Shown here one piece after another: positions 1-6,672 of a stretch of DNA of 10,684 nt. A model generated the notes under the pieces. It searched no databases. It was not told the origin of the DNA and saw only the letters and a program-made list of their open reading frames with translations. The stretch covers positions 1-10,684 of the forward strand of contig JAXJLD010000089.1 in NCBI GenBank assembly GCA_036297385.1, in the 5' to 3' direction. The position numbers and the translations under genes were made by a program. How positions within the stretch are numbered: the stretch's first letter is position 1; each line of letters starts with the position of its first letter. The stretch is from Ventricola sp036297385. GTDB taxonomy: Bacteria > Bacillota > Clostridia > Christensenellales > Aristaeellaceae.

Positions 1-20
1 AGCAGACCGCAAAGCGGTCT
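1..20. repeat. Palindromic repeat at window start (perfect 7-bp stem)
   Basis: AGACCGC (4-10), a 3-nt AAA spacer and GCGGTCT (14-20) form a perfect inverted repeat. The first ten bases (1-10) are identical to the last ten of the window (10675-10684), so both edges fall in members of what looks like one repeat family. There is no T-tract after it, so it is not a convincing terminator. Its 3-nt spacer matches that of the other palindromes at 3161-3179 and 10615-10653. Confidence 0.6.
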
Positions 21-116
21 ACGATTGAAACGGGTTCCATTTGCGTAAAAGGTTTTCGATGCGAAACAGCATCAATCCCTTATTCCGCGCATCCCAAAAC
101 AACATGATCGTTTCTA

Positions 117-122
117 TATAAT
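117..122 (+). promoter_or_regulatory. Possible -10 box upstream of the first ROK kinase
   Basis: A consensus TATAAT lies at 117-122, in the only AT-rich patch before the gene. No good -35 is seen at the expected 94-99. If it is used, transcription would begin near 129, inside the likely ribosome site (126-131), giving an almost leaderless message. The real promoter may therefore lie further upstream, or ATG 131 may be the start used. Confidence 0.35.
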
Positions 123-139
123 GAGAAAGGATGTTTCCC

Positions 140-1063
140 ATGATTCTGAGCATTGATATCGGCGGCACCGCCGTCAAGATGGGGCTCGTCGATCACGCCG
201 GCGGCATCCACGCCCGCCACGAGGCCAGCGTCTGCTTCGACGGCTACAAGACCCCCATTCTCACCACGGTCATCCGCGAGGCGCAGGCCTTCCTCGCGCA
301 CGAGGGTGCATCCATCGAGGGCGTGGGCGTATCTGCCACCGGTCAGGTGGACGACCGCGCAGGCGTGGTCATCGGCACCAACGGCAAAATCCCCGGCTAT
401 GAGGGCTCGCCCATCAAGCGCGACATGGAGGCCGCCTTCGGCGTGCCGGTCTTTGCGCTCAACGATGCGAACGCCGCTGCGCTGGGCGAGTGCTTTGCCG
501 GACGCGCAAAGGGCGTGCAGAACGTGCTGATGGTCACGCTGGGCACCGGCGTGGGCGGCGGCATCGTGCTGGGCGGTCAGGTGTTCGGCGGCGCACGCGG
601 CATCGCGGGCGAGCTGGGGCATTTCACGCTCTATCAGGACGGCATTCCATGCCCCTGCGGCAAGCGCGGCTGCTTTGAAAGCTACGCCGCCACCACCGCG
701 CTCGTGCGCCGCGCCATCGAGGCCACCGGCGAAACGGAGATGAACGGACGCATCCTCTTTACCCGCGTGGCGGAGGGGGATGAAACCCTGCGCACCGTGC
801 TGTCCGACTGGATTGACGACGTGGCTGCCGGCATCTCCGGTCTGGTGCACATCTTCAATCCTGAGATGGTGCTCATCGGCGGCGGCGTTTCCGCGCAGGA
901 GGCGCTGCTCATTGCGCCGCTGCGCGAGCGCGTGATGCACAGCGTCATGCCGCGCTTTGCCGAGGGGCTTCAGCTCGAGGCCGCCACGCTGGGCAATGAC
1001 GCGGGCATGATCGGCGCGGCCAAGTTCTGTCTGGATCATCTCGCTTCTCCTGCGGCAAATTGA
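140..1063 (+). CDS. ROK-family sugar kinase (first of tandem pair)
   Basis: Predicted cytoplasmic ATP-dependent hexose kinase of the ROK family (glucokinase, N-acetylmannosamine kinase and beta-glucoside kinase types); the exact sugar cannot be told. The protein has 307 aa, a usual length. Visible motifs are the N-terminal phosphate-binding loop DIGGT (6-10), the catalytic Asp in NDAN (Asp109), the glycine-rich LGTGVGGG (134-141), the ExGH motif (Glu158, His161) and the zinc knuckle CPCGKRGC, in which Cys171, Cys173 and Cys178 with His161 should bind Zn. There is no N-terminal helix-turn-helix, so it is a kinase and not a ROK repressor. ATG 140 is chosen because AAAGGA (126-131) lies 8 nt before it; ATG 131 (three residues longer) overlaps that site. 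Thirty-five bases separate it from the next ROK gene, so the two are probably co-transcribed. Confidence 0.9.
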   Translation: MILSIDIGGTAVKMGLVDHAGGIHARHEASVCFDGYKTPILTTVIREAQAFLAHEGASIEGVGVSATGQVDDRAGVVIGTNGKIPGYEGSPIKRDMEAAFGVPVFALNDANAAALGECFAGRAKGVQNVLMVTLGTGVGGGIVLGGQVFGGARGIAGELGHFTLYQDGIPCPCGKRGCFESYAATTALVRRAIEATGETEMNGRILFTRVAEGDETLRTVLSDWIDDVAAGISGLVHIFNPEMVLIGGGVSAQEALLIAPLRERVMHSVMPRFAEGLQLEAATLGNDAGMIGAAKFCLDHLASPAAN

Positions 1064-1098
1064 CAAGCGCCGCATGGGCTTCAAGGAGGTCATTGGAC

Positions 1099-2043
1099 AT
1101 GGATAAGCTCTATTTTGGCGTTGATATCGGCGGCACTGCCACCAAGCTCGGCGCATTCTCCCCGGAGGGCCAGTTGCTTGACAAGTGGGAGATTCCCACG
1201 GATACAGCCGAACGCGGCAGCCGCATTATGCCCCATATCGCCTCGGAAATCCTGCGCTATGCTGGCGCAGCAGATCACATTGTCGCCGTCGGCGTAGGTG
1301 TACCCGGCCCCGTTCGGCAGGACGGCTATGTCAGCCGCTGTGTCAACCTCGGCTGGGGTGATTTCAACCCTGCGCGTGATCTCTCCGCGCAGCTCGTCGG
1401 CGTGCCGGTCTTTGCCGGAAACGACGCCAACGTGGCCGCGATGGGCGAATACTGGCAGGGCGGCGGACAGGGCTGCCGCAGCCTCGTGTTCATCACGCTG
1501 GGCACGGGTGTGGGCGGCGGTATCGTGCTGGATGGCCGCATGGTCTACGGCAGCAAGGGGCTGGGCGGAGAAATCGGTCATCTCGTTGTCAATCCGGACG
1601 AGCCCATGCCCTGCAACTGCGGGCAGTACGGCTGCCTCGATCAGACAGCCTCTGCCACCGGCGTGGTGCGCCACGCCAAACGCTTGCTTGCCCGGCATAC
1701 AGATGAACCCTCCGCGCTGCGCGGCGTAGAGCCGCTCACCGCGCGTGATGTGTTCGATGCTGCCAAAGCCGGAGACGCGATTGCGTTTGATACGGTCGAT
1801 CTATGCATGGGCTTTTTGGGCAAGGCGATGGCCATGGTCACCAATATCGTCGATCCGGAAATGTACATCATCGGCGGCGGCGTTTCCAAAGCGGGGACAT
1901 TCCTGCTCGATCGGGTGCGCACACACTATGAAGCGTGCTGCACGCTCTCGACGCAGAAGGCACGCGTAGCGCTGGCCACGCTGGGCAACGATGCGGGCAT
2001 TTATGGCGCGGCCAAGCTGGCGATGGATGCCGTGCTGCGCTGA
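1099..2043 (+). CDS. ROK-family glucokinase-like sugar kinase (second of tandem pair)
   Basis: Likely cytoplasmic glucokinase or related hexose kinase feeding glycolysis. The 314-aa protein has DIGGT (9-13), catalytic Asp109 in NDAN, LGTGVGGG (134-141), ExGH (Glu158, His161) and the zinc motif CNCGQYGC (Cys172, Cys174, Cys179). The VNLGWGDF segment (82-89) resembles the sugar-binding loop of bacillary and clostridial ROK glucokinases, so glucokinase is a better guess here than for its neighbour. A longer reading starting at TTG 1060 overlaps the previous stop. ATG 1099 is chosen because a near-perfect AAGGAGGT (1083-1090) sits 8 nt before it. No clear terminator follows; the next gene has its own promoter about 60 bases on, so some read-through is possible. 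Confidence is high for the family and moderate for glucose as substrate. Confidence 0.9.
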   Translation: MDKLYFGVDIGGTATKLGAFSPEGQLLDKWEIPTDTAERGSRIMPHIASEILRYAGAADHIVAVGVGVPGPVRQDGYVSRCVNLGWGDFNPARDLSAQLVGVPVFAGNDANVAAMGEYWQGGGQGCRSLVFITLGTGVGGGIVLDGRMVYGSKGLGGEIGHLVVNPDEPMPCNCGQYGCLDQTASATGVVRHAKRLLARHTDEPSALRGVEPLTARDVFDAAKAGDAIAFDTVDLCMGFLGKAMAMVTNIVDPEMYIIGGGVSKAGTFLLDRVRTHYEACCTLSTQKARVALATLGNDAGIYGAAKLAMDAVLR

Positions 2044-2082
2044 GCCGCAGATTGACCCAAGTACACGCCCCCTTCCCCGCGC

Positions 2083-2112
2083 TGTACAACCCCGCCGCGC
2101 ATATGCTATAAT
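2083..2112 (+). promoter_or_regulatory. Extended -10 promoter of the CDF-like transporter gene
   Basis: TATAAT at 2107-2112 is preceded by TG at 2104-2105 with one intervening base, forming an extended -10. TGTACA (2083-2088) with an 18-base spacer is a fair -35. The predicted start near 2119 leaves about 60 nt of leader. GTACA (2061-2065) and TGTAC (2083-2087) form a short inverted repeat that ends over the -35, a possible but weak operator. Confidence 0.6.
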
Positions 2113-2178
2113 GCCTCGCAGTGCCTTGACCGCCCGACGCGCTTGGGCTGGCCGGCAGAAATGAGGTGTATGTCCATC

Positions 2179-3063
2179 ATGATGGAAAAGCGCGAAAAAC
2201 AGATTCTGCTGACTTCCTTTTTCGCAGGGCTGGCCTTTGCCCTTGCGGAATTCGTGTTCTCCGTGTACAGCCACTCCCAATCCGCGCTGACGGATGCGGT
2301 GTATGACGCTTCTGAGCTGGTCTTTATCGCCCTGCTGCTGTTCCTCACACCGCTGTTTCACAAGCCGGTATCGGAAAAGCACCCCTATGGGTACTTTCAG
2401 ATCGAATCCATCTTCGTCATCGTCAAGGGCGTGATGATGCTCTCCGTCACCATGGGCGTTTCACTGGAAGTGCTGGGCTCCGCGCTCTCCGGCGGAAACT
2501 CCGTCAACAGTATGCAGGTCGCCCTGTTCCAATGCTGTCTGGGTGCAGCCAGCATCGTCATCTTCCTGCTGATGAAGCGGCTCAACCACAGCCTGTCCTC
2601 GCCCACCATTGAGTCGGAGTTGCTGGGCTGGAAGCTGGACATCCTGTACAGCATGGGCATGGCGCTGGCCTTCTTCCTCTCGCAGTACCTGGGCAAAACA
2701 CCGCTGGCGTTCCTTGCGCCGTACTTTGACCAGATCGTTGCAGTCGTCGTCATGGTCTTTACGCTCCCGGAAAGTGTCAAAATCCTCTGGAGCGCCGCCA
2801 AGGACATCTTCCTCTTCTCGCCGGATCATGCGCTGCTGGAAGAAGTCAAGGCGATGTGCGGCCCGATTTTGGCGGAGCATCGCTTTTCCCCCTGCTTTTT
2901 TGATGTGACCAAGACGGGGCGTCACCTGTGGGTGGCGGTGTATTTCCACATCGAGGGCGACAGCCTATCCGTGCAGGAGCTAAAAAGCGCGCTGGACGAT
3001 CTCAACGAAAAAGCGCAGGCACACTTCTCTGAATGTACTTGTGAGCTGATTTTGGCGCCGTAA
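2179..3063 (+). CDS. Cation diffusion facilitator-like transporter
   Basis: Predicted inner-membrane divalent metal exporter of the CDF superfamily (294 aa). The N-terminal two-thirds holds about six hydrophobic segments. The family motif HPYGYFQIE is at 68-76, after the second membrane segment and resembling the HPYGHGKAE of typical members. Asp39 and Asp43 make the DxxxD half of the transport metal site. In the fifth segment Asp154 is kept, but the position four residues before it, His in FieF/YiiP, is Gly150 (GWKLD); Glu147 is nearby. The soluble C-terminal domain (about 215-294) follows. This pattern fits a divergent branch of predicted Co/Zn/Cd transporters, so the metal is uncertain. 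Start: GAGGTG (2163-2168) lies 10 nt before ATG 2179; ATG 2182 and ATG 2170 are alternatives. It is convergent with the DUF308 gene and ends at a strong terminator. Confidence 0.85.
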   Translation: MMEKREKQILLTSFFAGLAFALAEFVFSVYSHSQSALTDAVYDASELVFIALLLFLTPLFHKPVSEKHPYGYFQIESIFVIVKGVMMLSVTMGVSLEVLGSALSGGNSVNSMQVALFQCCLGAASIVIFLLMKRLNHSLSSPTIESELLGWKLDILYSMGMALAFFLSQYLGKTPLAFLAPYFDQIVAVVVMVFTLPESVKILWSAAKDIFLFSPDHALLEEVKAMCGPILAEHRFSPCFFDVTKTGRHLWVAVYFHIEGDSLSVQELKSALDDLNEKAQAHFSECTCELILAP

Positions 3064-3069
3064 TTCCCC

Positions 3070-3128
3070 AAAACAAAAGCTTCGCTCCCCTGTCCCATCG
3101 TCAGGACGGAGAGCGGAGCTTTTGTTTT
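3070..3128. terminator. Long bidirectional intrinsic terminator between convergent genes
   Basis: The arms AAAACAAAAGCTTCGCTC (3070-3087) and 3111-3128 pair over 18 bp with a single G-U wobble. GTCC (3092-3095) and GGAC (3104-3107) add an inner stem. The A-rich outer part of one arm and T-rich part of the other give a T-tract on either strand, so the element can stop the transporter gene on the plus strand and the DUF308 gene on the minus strand. Confidence 0.9.
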
Positions 3129-3141
3129 TGGAAAGCTGGCA

Positions 3142-3179
3142 GGGATGACGGATGCGCTTGCCTTCCCCTTTGGGGAAGG
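3142..3179. repeat. Interspersed palindromic repeat, copy 1
   Basis: This copy has GGGATGACGGATG (3142-3154), a 6-nt gap and the perfect palindrome CCTTCCCC-TTT-GGGGAAGG (3161-3179). The same two modules recur in inverted orientation at 10610-10653: a 13-nt exact match plus the same 19-nt palindrome. It sits in the non-coding gap just after a terminator, as is usual for REP-like elements. Confidence 0.8.
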
Positions 3180-3197
3180 AGACCTTGATCGTTTCCA

Positions 3198-3767
3198 TCA
3201 GAAAGCCGTCTTTCGCGGGCGGCTAGGCTGCACCTTGACCGCACACAGTGCCACACACAGGCTGAGCGTCCCTTCCGCCATCAGCGCAACACCCATCAGC
3301 ACGATGAGCGCCCGCGTGCTGCCGAACGGGCGCAGCGCCAGCACCATGCCCGCCACACCGGCCAGCAGCGCCGTAATCAGGATCAGCCACCACGTTTCCA
3401 GCCCAAAACGCCGCGCATCCAGCGAGGTTTGAATCTTGAGCAGACCGTCCGCCAAAACGGCAATGCCCATCACGATGCATAGGAAACTCATCATATGCTC
3501 CGGGCGCAGCAGGATGACGGCGCTGAGCGCCATGAGCAGGATGCCGAACGCCAGATCAAACTGAAAGGCGAGCTGGTACAGATCGCGGGAAAAGTACCCG
3601 ATGAGCTTGACGATCCCCGATACCCCCAGCACCACGCCCGCAATGCCGCTGATGGTCGATAGCTGCATATTCGGCGCACAGATCATCCATAGCCCGACGG
3701 CACACAGGACAATCGAAATGAGCACATAGCCTCCCTTGGCCGCACGAATGAGCTTATCAGAATGCAT
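3198..3767 (-). CDS. HdeD/DUF308-type integral membrane protein
   Basis: Small hydrophobic inner-membrane protein (189 aa) with about six transmembrane segments arranged as repeated helix pairs. This is the layout of the HdeD/DUF308 family, named for an E. coli acid-resistance membrane protein, and its molecular function is not established. Visible features are hydrophobic stretches at about 11-31, 36-58, 66-85, 90-108, 126-146 and 152-176, and a basic C-terminal tail. The start at 3767 is preferred over an in-frame ATG at 3785, because the AAAGGAGGAGG ribosome site lies between them and would be inside the longer reading. It is a single gene transcribed toward the CDF-like gene and shares the terminator at 3070-3128. 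Assignment rests on hydrophobic pattern and overall resemblance; the family name is fairly sure, the role is not. Confidence 0.75.
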   Translation of the reverse strand: MHSDKLIRAAKGGYVLISIVLCAVGLWMICAPNMQLSTISGIAGVVLGVSGIVKLIGYFSRDLYQLAFQFDLAFGILLMALSAVILLRPEHMMSFLCIVMGIAVLADGLLKIQTSLDARRFGLETWWLILITALLAGVAGMVLALRPFGSTRALIVLMGVALMAEGTLSLCVALCAVKVQPSRPRKTAF

Positions 3768-3833
3768 AGTCCTCCTCCTTTGCATGGCTCCGCCCGCTTC
3801 CGTGGAGAGCCGATGCTCTTGCTTGATACGGGA

Positions 3834-3839
3834 AGTATA
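3834..3839 (-). promoter_or_regulatory. Extended -10 promoter of the DUF308 gene
   Basis: Read on the minus strand, TATACT (3839-3834) is preceded by TGC, forming an extended -10. No good -35 is seen 17 bases upstream, which extended -10 promoters tolerate. Transcription would begin near 3827, about 60 nt before the start codon. Confidence 0.5.
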
Positions 3840-3896
3840 GCAAAGCAGGCCATCAAAGGGGAATGGTCACATATGGAGCGCTGTTCCAAATCCAGA

Positions 3897-3936
3897 CAAA
3901 ACGCCCGCCTTGCCTAAAAAACAGGCAAGGCGGGCG
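3897..3936 (-). terminator. Intrinsic terminator of the TetR gene
   Basis: Perfect 14-bp stem: CGCCCGCCTTGCCT (3902-3915) with 3923-3936, around a 7-nt loop. Read on the minus strand the stem is followed by TTTTG (3901-3897). It lies 34 bases past the tetR stop and just before the promoter of the DUF308 gene, so it separates the two minus-strand units. Confidence 0.85.
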
Positions 3937-3969
3937 GTCGTGTCTCAACCTGCCGCGGCACATATTGGC

Positions 3970-4536
3970 CTATATGTGAGCACTGCGCAGCAGCATTTCC
4001 TTGGTCGCGCCCTCGCGCAGCTTGCACAGGCGCACCATATCGCCGCTGAAATCGCCCTTCATGCCGCCGTTCATCCAGTGTATGATCTCGCCCACGCACT
4101 CGCAGGTGTACGCCTGTATGATGATGCGCTTGTCCTCCGGCTGCACCGAAACGCCGGGCAGCTCCTGCTGGGCGCGCTCCATATACTGCGTGACAGCGTG
4201 GCGGCAGATGTCAAAGAGGTATTGCTCGACCACATCGCGATTAGCGGAGCGATACATATGCAGTACGGCGCGCTTGTGCTGCAGGATAAACTCGATGGCC
4301 TGCGATACACACAGCCACAGCGACGTGACGCCGATATTCTCCTTGAGCGTCTTTTCCGTCGCTTCCTTGATGATCTCGTTGACCAGCGTGGGCAAATCCG
4401 CGAAATGATAGTAAAAGGTATTGCGGTTGATTCCGCAGTCCTCCACGATATCCTTGACGGTGAGCTTGTCATACGGGTGTTCTTCCAGCAGGCGAATACA
4501 GGAATCCATGATCGCCCTGCGCGTAAATGTAGACAA
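3970..4536 (-). CDS. TetR/AcrR-family transcriptional regulator
   Basis: Predicted DNA-binding repressor, 188 aa, of normal TetR length. The N-terminal helix-turn-helix is clear at about 5-48: LTVKDIVEDCGINRNTFYYHF (25-45) is a classic TetR recognition region. The C-terminal ligand domain resembles the group that includes dihydroxyacetone-kinase regulators and carries Cys, Met and aromatic residues, but its ligand cannot be read from sequence. Start: the ribosome site AAGGAGGT (plus strand 4546-4553) is 9 nt before a TTG at 4536-4534; a longer ATG reading (4572) would place that site inside the gene, so TTG is chosen. It is divergent from ohyA across a 271-base gap, so it most likely controls ohyA and itself, plausibly sensing a fatty acid or acyl-CoA. 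That role is inferred from position. Confidence 0.88.
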   Translation of the reverse strand: MSTFTRRAIMDSCIRLLEEHPYDKLTVKDIVEDCGINRNTFYYHFADLPTLVNEIIKEATEKTLKENIGVTSLWLCVSQAIEFILQHKRAVLHMYRSANRDVVEQYLFDICRHAVTQYMERAQQELPGVSVQPEDKRIIIQAYTCECVGEIIHWMNGGMKGDFSGDMVRLCKLREGATKEMLLRSAHI

Positions 4537-4592
4537 TCTGCGGCCACCTCCTTCCTGTGTATGCGGCAGCAAACGGATAGGTCCTTTGATTG

Positions 4593-4622
4593 ATTATATC
4601 ATTTTTCCGCCAGTCTGCGCAA
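4593..4622 (-). promoter_or_regulatory. Promoter of the TetR gene, with possible operator
   Basis: Read on the minus strand: TTGCGC (4622-4617), an 18-base spacer and TATAAT (4598-4593), with TG one base before the -10. Transcription would start near 4586, giving about 50 nt of leader. The -10 lies within the small inverted repeat TGAT-TAT-ATCA (4591-4601), which could be part of a TetR operator; this is weak evidence. Confidence 0.65.
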
Positions 4623-4691
4623 GAAAAATGCCCAACAACGCGCAGCCGGTCAGCAAAAACCATGTGTTCTCCACTCGATCCACCGCAAATT

Positions 4692-4711
4692 CAGTCACTT
4701 TCACGCGACTG
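4692..4711. promoter_or_regulatory. Candidate operator half-sites in tetR-ohyA gap
   Basis: CAGTC (4692-4696) and GACTG (4707-4711) form an inverted pair with a 10-base spacer, about midway between the two divergent promoters. The arms are short and could arise by chance. Apart from the two promoters I see no other feature in the 271-base gap. Confidence 0.2.
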
Positions 4712-4744
4712 CCCAAATTCCCAACACGCACGGCCTTTTGTCGA

Positions 4745-4773
4745 TTGTGAAGCCGCCGCATATCCACTAGAAT
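4745..4773 (+). promoter_or_regulatory. Promoter of ohyA
   Basis: TTGTGA (4745-4750), a 17-base spacer and TAGAAT (4768-4773) make a good vegetative-type promoter. Transcription would start near 4780, just ahead of the ribosome site at 4793-4800. It may drive ohyA and the genes behind it. Confidence 0.65.
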
Positions 4774-4807
4774 GACGGCATCAGAACGAAACAAGGAGGT
4801 TTCCGTG

Positions 4808-6583
4808 ATGTATTACGCAAGCGGCAATTATGAGGCATTCGTTCGCCCCCTCAAGCCGGAGGGCGTGGAAAACAAGTCGGCGCACATCGTCGGCACCGGC
4901 CTGGCGGCGCTGAGCGCAGCCTGCTATCTGGTTCGAGATGGTCAGATGGAGGGCAGTCACATCCATATCTACGAGAAGGACCCCATCCCCGGCGGCGCGT
5001 GCGATGGCTACGAGTTCCCGGGCCTTGGCTACGTCATGCGCGGCGGCCGCGAGATGGACAACCATTTCGAGGTCATGTGGGATCTGTTCCGCTCCATCCC
5101 GTCCATCGAGACGGAGGGGCTGAGCGTGCTGGATGAGTACTACTACCTCAACAAGAAGGACCCCAACTACTCCCTGTGCCGCGCCACGGTCAACCGCGGC
5201 GAGGACGCGCACACCGACGGCAAGTTCGCCCTGTCGGACAAGGCAGCCATGGAGATCATGCACCTGTTCTTCACCCCGGACGAGCAGCTCTATGATAAGC
5301 GCATCACCGATTTCTTCGATGACGAGGTGTTCTCCTCCAACTTCTGGCTCTACTGGCGCACCATGTTCGCCTTTGAAAACTGGCACAGTGCGCTGGAGAT
5401 GAAGCGCTACATCAAGCGCTACATCCACCATGTCGGCGGCCTGCCGGATTTCAAGGCGCTGCGCTTCACCAAGTACAACCAGTACGAGTCCATGATCCTG
5501 CCGATGGTGCGCTATCTGGAGAGCCATGGCGTGCAGTTCCACTACAACACGAAGGTGGTCAATGTCGAGTTTGACATCCAGCCGGAGCGCAAGCTCGCCA
5601 AGCGCATTGAGCTGATTCAGGATGGCGCAGCCAAGTTCGTGGAGCTTACGCCCGATGATCTGGTGTTCATCACCAACGGCGGCTGCGTGGAAAACTCCAC
5701 CATGGGCACGCAGGATAAGCCCGCTGCCTTCAACCCCGATATCAAGCCCGGCGGCGGCTGGGATATGTGGCGCAAGATCGCCGCGCAGGATCCGTCCTTC
5801 GGTCATCCGGACAAGTTCTGCTACGATCCGGAGCAGTCCAACTGGATGAGCGCCACCGTCACCACGCTGGACCAGCGCATCATCCCCTACATCAAGGCCA
5901 TCTGCAAGCGCGATCCGTTCAGCGGCGGCGTCGTCACCGGCGGCATTGTCACAGTGAAGGATTCCGGCTGGCTGATGAGCTGGACGATCAACCGCCAGCC
6001 GCAGTTCCGCACGCAGAAGAAGGATCAGTGCGTGGTATGGGTGTACGGCCTGTTCACCGACAAGCCGGGCAACTACGTCAAGAAGCCCATGCGCGAGTGC
6101 ACCGGCAAGGAAATCTGCATGGAGTGGCTCTACCACCTCGGCGTGCCGGTGGAGGAGATCGAGGACATGGCCGAGCACAGCGCCAACACCGTGCCGGTTA
6201 TGATGCCCTACATCACCGCCTTCTTCATGCCGCGTGCCGCGGGCGACCGCCCCGACATTGTGCCCAAGGGTGCCGTCAACTTTGCGTTCATCGGCCAGTT
6301 TGCTGAGACGCCGCGCGACACCATCTTCACCACCGAGTATTCCATGCGCACCGGCATGGAGGCCGTGTACACGCTGCTCAATGTCGATCGCGGCGTGCCG
6401 GAGGTCTGGGGCAGCACCTATGACATCCGTGACCTGCTCAACGCCGCCGTCCAGATGCGCGACGGCAAGCCGCTGACGGAGATGAACCTGCCGCTGCGGG
6501 AGAAGCTCAAGGTACGCGCCGTGCTGGACGAGATCAAGGGTACCGATATCGAAAAGCTGCTGCACGAGTATCACGTCATCTAA
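4808..6583 (+). CDS. ohyA: Oleate hydratase (FAD-dependent, MCRA family)
   Basis: Adds water to the cis-9 double bond of oleate, giving 10-hydroxystearate, and to related unsaturated acids (EC 4.2.1.53). It is a peripheral FAD enzyme formerly called myosin-cross-reactive antigen. At 591 aa it is full length. Visible are the dinucleotide-binding GTGLAALSAA (29-38), the conserved PGGACDG (61-67) and the GGREMDNHFE segment (79-88). Glu82 and Tyr201 are both present; they match, in position and surroundings, the water-activating Glu and proton-donating Tyr known from Staphylococcus aureus OhyA and the Elizabethkingia enzyme, so it should be active. ATG 4808 is preceded by AAGGAGGT (4793-4800) at 7 nt; the adjacent GTG 4805 and an upstream reading from 4772 are less likely. 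In Gram-positive bacteria the enzyme detoxifies antimicrobial unsaturated fatty acids. It opens a row of four co-directional genes and is divergent from a TetR regulator. Confidence 0.96.
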   Translation: MYYASGNYEAFVRPLKPEGVENKSAHIVGTGLAALSAACYLVRDGQMEGSHIHIYEKDPIPGGACDGYEFPGLGYVMRGGREMDNHFEVMWDLFRSIPSIETEGLSVLDEYYYLNKKDPNYSLCRATVNRGEDAHTDGKFALSDKAAMEIMHLFFTPDEQLYDKRITDFFDDEVFSSNFWLYWRTMFAFENWHSALEMKRYIKRYIHHVGGLPDFKALRFTKYNQYESMILPMVRYLESHGVQFHYNTKVVNVEFDIQPERKLAKRIELIQDGAAKFVELTPDDLVFITNGGCVENSTMGTQDKPAAFNPDIKPGGGWDMWRKIAAQDPSFGHPDKFCYDPEQSNWMSATVTTLDQRIIPYIKAICKRDPFSGGVVTGGIVTVKDSGWLMSWTINRQPQFRTQKKDQCVVWVYGLFTDKPGNYVKKPMRECTGKEICMEWLYHLGVPVEEIEDMAEHSANTVPVMMPYITAFFMPRAAGDRPDIVPKGAVNFAFIGQFAETPRDTIFTTEYSMRTGMEAVYTLLNVDRGVPEVWGSTYDIRDLLNAAVQMRDGKPLTEMNLPLREKLKVRAVLDEIKGTDIEKLLHEYHVI

Positions 6584-6595
6584 CACATCCTGACA

Positions 6596-6634
6596 GGCGC
6601 GTCCGGGGGCCGAGCCATCGGCCCCGGACGCGCC
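6596..6634 (+). other. Strong GC-rich intercistronic hairpin without T-tract
   Basis: The arm at 6596-6613 pairs with 6618-6634 over 17 bp with one bulged G and a GCCA loop. The stem is almost wholly G-C. No run of T follows, so it is not a standard terminator; it may be an mRNA-stabilising or processing hairpin that adjusts the ohyA-to-radical-SAM ratio, or a weak attenuator. Confidence 0.75.
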
Positions 6635-6672
6635 GCCTGTACAAGCTTTACACATGGAAGGGAGAGAAAACG

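Noticed and set aside
80..1156. Minus-strand open frame (358 codons) opposite the first ROK kinase
   Set aside because: Composition shadow of the real gene on the other strand, spanning the gene's ends.
4781..6655. Long minus-strand open frame (624 codons) opposite ohyA
   Set aside because: It is a shadow of the oleate hydratase codons; no domain and no proper ribosome site.
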